DNA of 8,874 bases from Pseudomonadota bacterium. Its GTDB lineage: Bacteria > Bdellovibrionota > Bdellovibrionia > Bdellovibrionales > JAEYZS01. The translations under genes and the position numbers were made by a program. The first letter of the stretch is position 1. Each line of letters starts with the position of its first letter. The notes beneath the pieces were generated by a model, which was given only the letters and a program-made list of their open reading frames with translations, did no database searches and had not been told where the DNA came from. Positions 4,242-8,874 of the stretch are shown here, in pieces. The stretch spans positions 1 through 8,874 of the forward strand of contig JAEYZS010000129.1 of assembly GCA_023427925.1 (NCBI GenBank), read 5' to 3'.

Positions 4242-6719
4242 TTACTTGTTAGAAACAAGTTTAACCGTCTCTGCTTTCTTAGGAATGCGGTTAACATACT
4301 CTTCTTGAGTAAAGTCATCAACCTGAATAGCATCCCAAACCGCAGCAACACTCTCAACAAGAACCTTCTTCTCTTCGTCATTGATCACGCCTTTCTCATA
4401 AGCGAGATCAACAAGGCTTCCTGCTTTTTTCTTAGGTAGAATTTTAGCCTTGATAGCTTTTCTGATCTTTCTTTCTGCACCTTCTGCTTTTTTAACAAGC
4501 TTGTATGCTCTTTCTTGTCTTCCAAGTGCATCCTGAGGATCGTTAGAAATAAAGATCCCGTCTGTGAGGCGATCTCTTTGCTCAGAATCAGCTAAAGCCA
4601 AAGTCGCTACTTTTTTAGATAGATCATCAGATATATCTTCTCCTAGGGAGTTAAAGTTTGCCCATGCACGGATTGGACCCTTGAATAAGAATCCCACTAG
4701 TGGAACATCTAAGTTCGCAAAAATTCCGTCAAATGCTTTTTGAATTCCCGTAAATAGATATTTTAAAGAGTAGTGAACAAATGGAAGGTCTTCTTTTCTT
4801 CTGCCCTCAGCTTCGTAGCGTCTTAGGACCGCTGAAGCCATGTACATATAAGAAAGAATATCTGCGAATCTTCCAGTGATCTTTTCTTTTGCCTTTAATG
4901 TACCACCCAATGAGCCCATTGCAATGTCCGCCATGATTGCGAAAGTCGCTGAAGTCCAATTGAGTTTTCTGTAGTAGCGGGACAACTCTCCACCTTGTGG
5001 CGTTGCTAACCAGCCACGCGTTACAGATAACAAGAACGATCTGAACACGTTTTGAACAACGTGGCCGATATGACCCCAGAATGCGAGGTCAAAGGCTTTA
5101 ACGTCATTTTTTTCAACCGCATCGACTTCTTTATACGCCCATGGGTGAGCTCTTAAAGCACCTTGTCCAAAGATGATCAAAGTTCTTGTCATAATATTAG
5201 CACCTTCAACTGTAATACCAATAGGAGTTGCAATGTACGCATGAGCAACAAGGTTTCTTGGACCTCGAGAAATTGCAGCACCACCTAAAATATCCATTGC
5301 GTCGTTCACCATAACTCTTTGGTGCTCAGTCGCTTGATATTTTGCAATGGCCGTAATAACTGGAGGCTTGATTCCTTTATCCAAAGCTCCAAGAGTAAAC
5401 TTTCTCATCGCTTCTAACATATAAGTCCCACCCGCAACACGCGCGATGGGTTCTTCGACACCTTCAAACTTTCCAATTGAAAGACCAAATTGCTTTCTGA
5501 TTGTCGCGTGGTTCGTGATAACTCGAGTAAAGTATTTAGCACCACCTGTGCTCTGTCCCGGAAGAGAAATCCCGCGGCCTGCAGCAAGACATTCCATCAA
5601 CATCTTCCAACCGACTCCAATTCCTTCTTCGCCACCGACTACACTTTCATCCACACTCACGACAACATCTTTACCCTGAGTAGGGCAGTTATAAAAAGGC
5701 GCACCCAATGGATCGTGTCTTTTACCGATTATAACTCCAGGAAGGTTTGATGGGATCAAACCGCATGTAATACCTAAATCTTCCCCGCGTCCAAGAAGAT
5801 TTTCAGGATCTTTCATTCTAAATGCTAATCCGATGATTGTAGAAATTGCGGCCAACGTAATCCAACGCTTGTTCCAATTTAGTCTTACATAAAGTTTGCC
5901 GTCGTTTCCTCTAAAGAGTACACCCTCTGCCTGAATTGCACCTGCGTCTGATCCAGCTTGTGGTTCAGTTAAACCGAAACAAGGAATTTCTTGTCCCGTT
6001 GCAAGCTTAGGGAGCAGTTTCTTTTTTTGCTCTTCAGTACCGTAGTGAATGAGAAGCTCAGCGGGTCCCAAGGAGTTTGGCACCATCACTGTGACTCCCG
6101 CAGGGACTGATCTTGTTGAAAGCTTCATAATCACTTCCGAGTGAGCAAGTGCCGAGAAACCGAGTCCACCATATTCTTTTGGAATGATCATACCTAGGAA
6201 CTTATTTTCTTTTATAAATTTCCATACGTCTTCTGGCATTTCTCTTGTTTGCCAAAGCTCCCAATCATTAATCATTGCACAGAGCTTATCTACAGGCCCG
6301 TCCATAAATTCTTTCTCTTCTTTAGTTAATTCCGGATAAGGCTCTTGCATTACTTTTTTAAGATCTGGTTTACCAGAGAATAAATCAGACTCTACCCACA
6401 CCACACCAGCATCGAGTGCGACTTTTTCTGTTTGGGAAATTTTTGGCAAGAATTTTAAGGCGTTTAAAACTTTTAAGACAACGCTTGAAACTATCGCTGT
6501 TCTAATGGGTTTAATGACAAAGACCGCAAGAACCGCTGCCACTGCGATTGTCACTCCAATGGGAGCTCCAAACCCCAACAACGAAACAACTGTCAGTGCC
6601 GCCCACATAAATAGTGGCGCTCCTTTGTATCCCAAAAGCAGGGCTAATACGACTACCGCTCCAATATAATATGCGAGGTTTTCGTTTAAGAAAAACCCTT
6701 GTACTGTTGAAAAATCCAT
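4242..6719 (-). CDS. fadE: FadE-type acyl-CoA dehydrogenase with membrane anchor
   Basis: FadE catalyses the first, FAD-dependent step of fatty-acid beta-oxidation, acyl-CoA to trans-2-enoyl-CoA. At 825 residues it matches the long E. coli-type FadE (about 814). Residues 15-80 hold two or three hydrophobic helices that should anchor it to the inner membrane. The linker TEKVALDAGVVWVESDLFSGKPD (from 97) is typical of the type. The dehydrogenase core (about 130-525) includes PKEYGGLGFSA (180-190), PNSLGPAELL (214-223), CFGLTEPQAGSDAG (247-260) and LNWNKRWITLA (280-290). E505 in GITVEGANIMTR aligns with the catalytic base of this superfamily. The rest (about 530-825) is the FadE-specific C-terminal domain (DUF1974 type), with LPFVHYSLKYL near 645-655 and VDDFTQEEYVNRIP near the end. 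The start is fixed by AAGGAG (6732-6727), seven bases upstream. It lies 38 bases after tetR and is probably cotranscribed and controlled by it. A strong terminator follows. Confidence 0.97.
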   Translation of the reverse strand: MDFSTVQGFFLNENLAYYIGAVVVLALLLGYKGAPLFMWAALTVVSLLGFGAPIGVTIAVAAVLAVFVIKPIRTAIVSSVVLKVLNALKFLPKISQTEKVALDAGVVWVESDLFSGKPDLKKVMQEPYPELTKEEKEFMDGPVDKLCAMINDWELWQTREMPEDVWKFIKENKFLGMIIPKEYGGLGFSALAHSEVIMKLSTRSVPAGVTVMVPNSLGPAELLIHYGTEEQKKKLLPKLATGQEIPCFGLTEPQAGSDAGAIQAEGVLFRGNDGKLYVRLNWNKRWITLAAISTIIGLAFRMKDPENLLGRGEDLGITCGLIPSNLPGVIIGKRHDPLGAPFYNCPTQGKDVVVSVDESVVGGEEGIGVGWKMLMECLAAGRGISLPGQSTGGAKYFTRVITNHATIRKQFGLSIGKFEGVEEPIARVAGGTYMLEAMRKFTLGALDKGIKPPVITAIAKYQATEHQRVMVNDAMDILGGAAISRGPRNLVAHAYIATPIGITVEGANIMTRTLIIFGQGALRAHPWAYKEVDAVEKNDVKAFDLAFWGHIGHVVQNVFRSFLLSVTRGWLATPQGGELSRYYRKLNWTSATFAIMADIAMGSLGGTLKAKEKITGRFADILSYMYMASAVLRRYEAEGRRKEDLPFVHYSLKYLFTGIQKAFDGIFANLDVPLVGFLFKGPIRAWANFNSLGEDISDDLSKKVATLALADSEQRDRLTDGIFISNDPQDALGRQERAYKLVKKAEGAERKIRKAIKAKILPKKKAGSLVDLAYEKGVINDEEKKVLVESVAAVWDAIQVDDFTQEEYVNRIPKKAETVKLVSNK

Positions 6720-6757
6720 AATGTCGCTCCTTCTTTAATTTTTATAAATCCAAATAT

Positions 6758-7387
6758 CTAAATTCTATTTTTATTTATCAGTTCTCGAACAGCGTTCCTC
6801 AAAAATTCTTCTGCCTTTGGGTTATGTAACATTCTTTGAAAATGGTGATATCCCAATACATACGAGTAAAGTTTCCACGCAAAATCATTCTTATCTGTGT
6901 TTGATTTTAGGTGCTTGCAATCGATTGCTATCTGAACTGCTTTTTCTATATTAAGGATAAGGTCATTTTGGGATTTTTGTACAAAATCCTTTAAAACCCC
7001 TGGACGATCATCAAGCTCAAATGAAGCAGAAATAAAAATACTTCCGCCAGGAAGTGTTGCTGTATCATTTAGAAATTTGATCCAGTTATCAACAATTGCT
7101 TCAATTCTAGCCAAGCCTTGTGGCTCTTTGAATGATGGCTTCAATACAACCTCAACAAAGTGATCTGTCGCCATTTTTAAAATTTCTAATTGGAGATTGT
7201 CTTTATTTTCAAAATGGGCAAACAAACCACTCTTAGACATTCCCACTTTCTTGGCCAATTCTCCGATCGTGATCCCTTCAATACCGTGAACAGACGCAAT
7301 TTTCATTGCCTCTTCAAGGATGAGCCGTTTTGTAGTTTGACCTCTTAAAGCCTTTGCTGGAGATCGCTGAAAAGCCACATTTGTCAT
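6758..7387 (-). CDS. TetR-family transcriptional regulator, probable regulator of fadE
   Basis: This is a 209-residue one-component regulator of the TetR family. The N-terminal helix-turn-helix is clear: RLILEEAMKIASVHGIEGIT (21-40) followed by IGELAKKVGMSKSGLFAHF (41-59) and NKDNL. The rest is the helical ligand-binding and dimerisation part; GGSIFISASFELDDRPG (114-130) resembles the 'GC-F-A-A-EFDDRPG' segment common in one group of TetR regulators. The ATG at 7387 has AAAAGG at 7400-7395 as ribosome site. The gene lies directly upstream of fadE with 38 bases between, so the pair is probably one transcript. By analogy with TetR-type fatty-acid regulators such as PsrA or Bacillus FadR, it may sense acyl-CoA and repress its own operon; the ligand is not shown by sequence. 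A near-palindromic site in its promoter is the likely operator. Confidence 0.9.
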   Translation of the reverse strand: MTNVAFQRSPAKALRGQTTKRLILEEAMKIASVHGIEGITIGELAKKVGMSKSGLFAHFENKDNLQLEILKMATDHFVEVVLKPSFKEPQGLARIEAIVDNWIKFLNDTATLPGGSIFISASFELDDRPGVLKDFVQKSQNDLILNIEKAVQIAIDCKHLKSNTDKNDFAWKLYSYVLGYHHFQRMLHNPKAEEFLRNAVRELINKNRI

Positions 7388-7404
7388 ACACTTACCTTTT
7401 TAGC

Positions 7405-7422
7405 ACGACCGTTCGTTTTATA
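7405..7422 (-). promoter_or_regulatory. tetR-fadE promoter -10 and candidate TetR operator
   Basis: ACGAACGGTCGT (minus strand, 7416-7405) is a 12-base near-palindrome with arms ACGA and TCGT around a near-symmetric centre. It lies just downstream of TATAAA (7422-7417), a five-of-six -10 match, so a bound repressor would cover the transcript start. No good -35 is evident 16-18 bases upstream. Position and symmetry suit autorepression by the TetR protein; binding is inferred. Confidence 0.45.
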
Positions 7423-7485
7423 CAATAGATATCGGTGTTTGAGGCTCAGTGCTAAAGGGAATACTGGCCATAGGCCTGTTTTAAT

Positions 7486-7520
7486 AGTCTAATTAAGAGC
7501 TTAGAAGTATAAGTCTAATT
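7486..7520 (+). repeat. Two 9-base direct repeats before the phosphopantetheinyl transferase gene
   Basis: AGTCTAATT occurs at 7486-7494 and 7512-7520, 26 bases apart from start to start, which is between two and three helical turns. Both contain TCTAAT, a possible -10. They may be tandem promoter elements or activator sites for the gene starting at 7529. A short GC-rich inverted repeat GGCC-ATA-GGCC sits just upstream at 7466-7476. No clear -35/-10 pair was found in this divergent region for the plus strand. Confidence 0.3.
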
Positions 7521-7528
7521 TTTGATTT

Positions 7529-8191
7529 ATGACTCAATATGAGACATTCACAATGCAAAATGTAATTTTTCAGATCGAAAAAATCCCCGAGAACTTCAAT
7601 GAACCAAGGTATCTCCCCGTTTTAAATCGGGAAGAACTTTTTCGTTATAAAAATTTTTCGAATGTTTTAAAAAAACGTCAGTTTTTATTTTCAAGATTTA
7701 TCCTTAAAAACAAGCTTTACGAAGTGACTGGCGTTAATGCCGATGAAATTTATTTTGAAATTGGAGAGCATGGTAAACCTTTTCTTCCGAACCAAAGAAC
7801 TCACTTTAGCATTGCTCACTCGGAAAACTATGTCGGTTACGTCATCAGTAAAAAGGAAGTCGGTCTTGATATTCAAGTCCAAAGAGAATTTCAAGATGTA
7901 AACGCTTTAATTGAAAAGGTTTGCCACGAAAATGAAATCAAATCCCTGTCCCACATTTCAGACAAAGCATCTTATTTTTTAAAGCTTTGGAGTCTTAAAG
8001 AAGCCTATTCCAAGTGTACGGGCGAAGGCTTTCAAGCTAAATTCAAAACCTTGGACTTCTCCACCCTAATTAAAAGCGAATTTACCGAGCCGCAAAACCT
8101 TGAAGTTCAAGGTAGGCACTACGAAGTTCTATTTAAAGTTCTCGATCGAACACAAAAAATCTATGTGGCAGCTTTTAAACGAATATATTAG
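7529..8191 (+). CDS. Sfp-type 4'-phosphopantetheinyl transferase
   Basis: This enzyme transfers 4'-phosphopantetheine from coenzyme A to a serine of carrier proteins, turning apo-ACP, PKS or NRPS carrier domains into their active form. At 220 residues it has the length of Sfp (224). Signature motifs in order are GKPFL (82-86), FSIAHSEN (93-100, with H97 the likely CoA-binding histidine), VGLDIQ (111-116) and FLKLWSLKEAYSKCTGEGF (150-168, the 'WxxKEA...GxG' motif). The magnesium ligands would be D114, Q116 and E158; the middle one is glutamate in Sfp but glutamine here. The ATG at 7529 has no clear ribosome site; the ATG at 7553 has GAGA before it and aligns better with the Sfp N-terminus, so a 212-residue form is possible. 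The gene is divergent from tetR-fadE. No PKS or NRPS gene is in view, so its carrier-protein partner is unknown. Confidence 0.92.
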   Translation: MTQYETFTMQNVIFQIEKIPENFNEPRYLPVLNREELFRYKNFSNVLKKRQFLFSRFILKNKLYEVTGVNADEIYFEIGEHGKPFLPNQRTHFSIAHSENYVGYVISKKEVGLDIQVQREFQDVNALIEKVCHENEIKSLSHISDKASYFLKLWSLKEAYSKCTGEGFQAKFKTLDFSTLIKSEFTEPQNLEVQGRHYEVLFKVLDRTQKIYVAAFKRIY

Positions 8192-8256
8192 ATCTGAAAC
8201 GATTTTAAAAGTGTATCAACTTAAGTCATTTCATTAATAGACCGATAGTCTAGTAT

Positions 8257-8874
8257 ATGAAACACCTTCAGAAAACTATCACACTTATTATCATTTTCTC
8301 AGGTCTAACTCTCTCTTACCAAAACTGCTCTCAACAGCGTTTTGGCTTCGAAAAATATGAAGGAACCCTATGCCAAGAAATCGATGCACCTGACTTGATT
8401 CCAAAAGTTAAATATCAATTTCTCCCAAATTCGATACAGCAGCCCGGCTTCCATCACTTTATGTCAACACCTATGGTGGGTGATCTTAATCGCGACGGAA
8501 TTCCTTCTATTGTAGCTACAAGTTTTTCTAAAGTGAGTTCTGATCATTTCCCTAACGCCCAAAATTCTCCGACCTACAAAAAGAATGGAGTGTTAAGAGT
8601 GATAAATGGACAAACAGGTAAACTACAATTTTCTGTGTATGGTGAAGATGTAAGTCCATTAGCAGATTTCTCTCCGGTGCTCGTTGATATTGATAATGAT
8701 GGCTACTCCGAGATTGTTTATTCGCATTACAATGGAAAAAAAGTCATCGCACTTAATTACGATGGTAGCACTCGTTGGACATGGCAAACCTGGGGCGACA
8801 AAGATTTTTCAAATTGTTCTCAGAGTTTTTCAGCTGCGGACTTGGATGGCGATGGTAAAGCTGAGATCCTTGCG
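8257..8874 (+). CDS. Exported FG-GAP/VCBS-repeat protein, 3' end outside the window
   Basis: The frame is open from the ATG at 8257 to the window edge, giving 206 residues of a longer protein. Residues 1-21 are a signal peptide with a hydrophobic core, LIIIFSGLTL. It ends in SYQNC with Cys24 placed like a lipoprotein cysteine, but the residue before it is asparagine, which a standard lipobox does not have. The mature part carries three calcium-binding-loop motifs of the DxDxDG type: DLNRDG (76-81), DIDNDG (144-149) and DLDGDG (195-200). Each is followed by a hydrophobic strand such as SEIVYS or AEILA. Between them lie PQQ-like strands, for example VLRVINGQTGKLQF (112-125). This is the pattern of FG-GAP/VCBS beta-propeller repeats found in surface proteins that bind ligands or other proteins. 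No Shine-Dalgarno site precedes the start. Its target is unknown, and further domains may follow beyond the edge. Confidence 0.85.
   Translation, partial: MKHLQKTITLIIIFSGLTLSYQNCSQQRFGFEKYEGTLCQEIDAPDLIPKVKYQFLPNSIQQPGFHHFMSTPMVGDLNRDGIPSIVATSFSKVSSDHFPNAQNSPTYKKNGVLRVINGQTGKLQFSVYGEDVSPLADFSPVLVDIDNDGYSEIVYSHYNGKKVIALNYDGSTRWTWQTWGDKDFSNCSQSFSAADLDGDGKAEILA

Noticed and set aside
5446..5750. Two plus-strand reading frames inside fadE
   Set aside because: They are Ser/Pro/Thr-rich shadows of the fadE coding strand, without ribosome sites or domain signals.
7466..7476. GGCC-ATA-GGCC followed by TTTT as a terminator
   Set aside because: The stem is only four base pairs and no plus-strand gene lies upstream to be terminated.

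Overview
The window looks like chromosomal DNA of an AT-rich Gram-negative bacterium. It has an LpxC for lipid A synthesis, a periplasmic nuclease-like protein, lipoprotein-type signal peptides and an E. coli-type FadE. The gene mix, the weak Shine-Dalgarno sites at several starts and a lipobox-like 'YQNC' suggest a predatory-type lineage such as Bdellovibrionota. That placement is inference from general impression only, not from any marker gene. No insertion sequence, phage gene, CRISPR array, tRNA or rRNA is visible, and most of the window reads as ordinary core genome.

Layout. Positions 1-260 are non-coding leader with a pair of inverted DnaA-box-like nonamers and an imperfect hairpin. Positions 261-1855 (+) hold ComEC split into two translationally coupled genes: a membrane channel half and a secreted metallo-beta-lactamase half. 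They converge, with one base between, on lpxC (1857-2771, -). A short gap with a possible lpxC promoter separates lpxC from a divergent 82-residue lipoprotein (2832-3080, +). Next come three minus-strand genes: a four-helix membrane protein (3093-3479), an NADPH-dependent FMN reductase-like flavoprotein (3563-4141) and fadE (4242-6719). fadE follows a TetR-family regulator (6758-7387) by 38 bp, so the two probably form an operon. A 141-bp divergent region with a near-palindromic candidate operator separates tetR from a Sfp-type 4'-phosphopantetheinyl transferase (7529-8191, +). The window ends inside an exported FG-GAP/VCBS-repeat protein (8257 to the edge, +).

How the genes fit together. The two ComEC halves should cooperate in DNA uptake: one forms the inner-membrane channel and the other processes DNA in the periplasm. 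TetR and FadE look like a self-contained fatty-acid beta-oxidation unit, with TetR probably repressing both itself and fadE in response to a fatty-acid-derived ligand. The fadE terminator stem-loop also carries the -35 element of the following flavoprotein gene, so one short segment ends one unit and starts the next. I see no convincing wholly new multi-gene system. The split ComEC, the terminator/promoter overlap and the DnaA-box-like pair at the left edge are the items most worth a second look.
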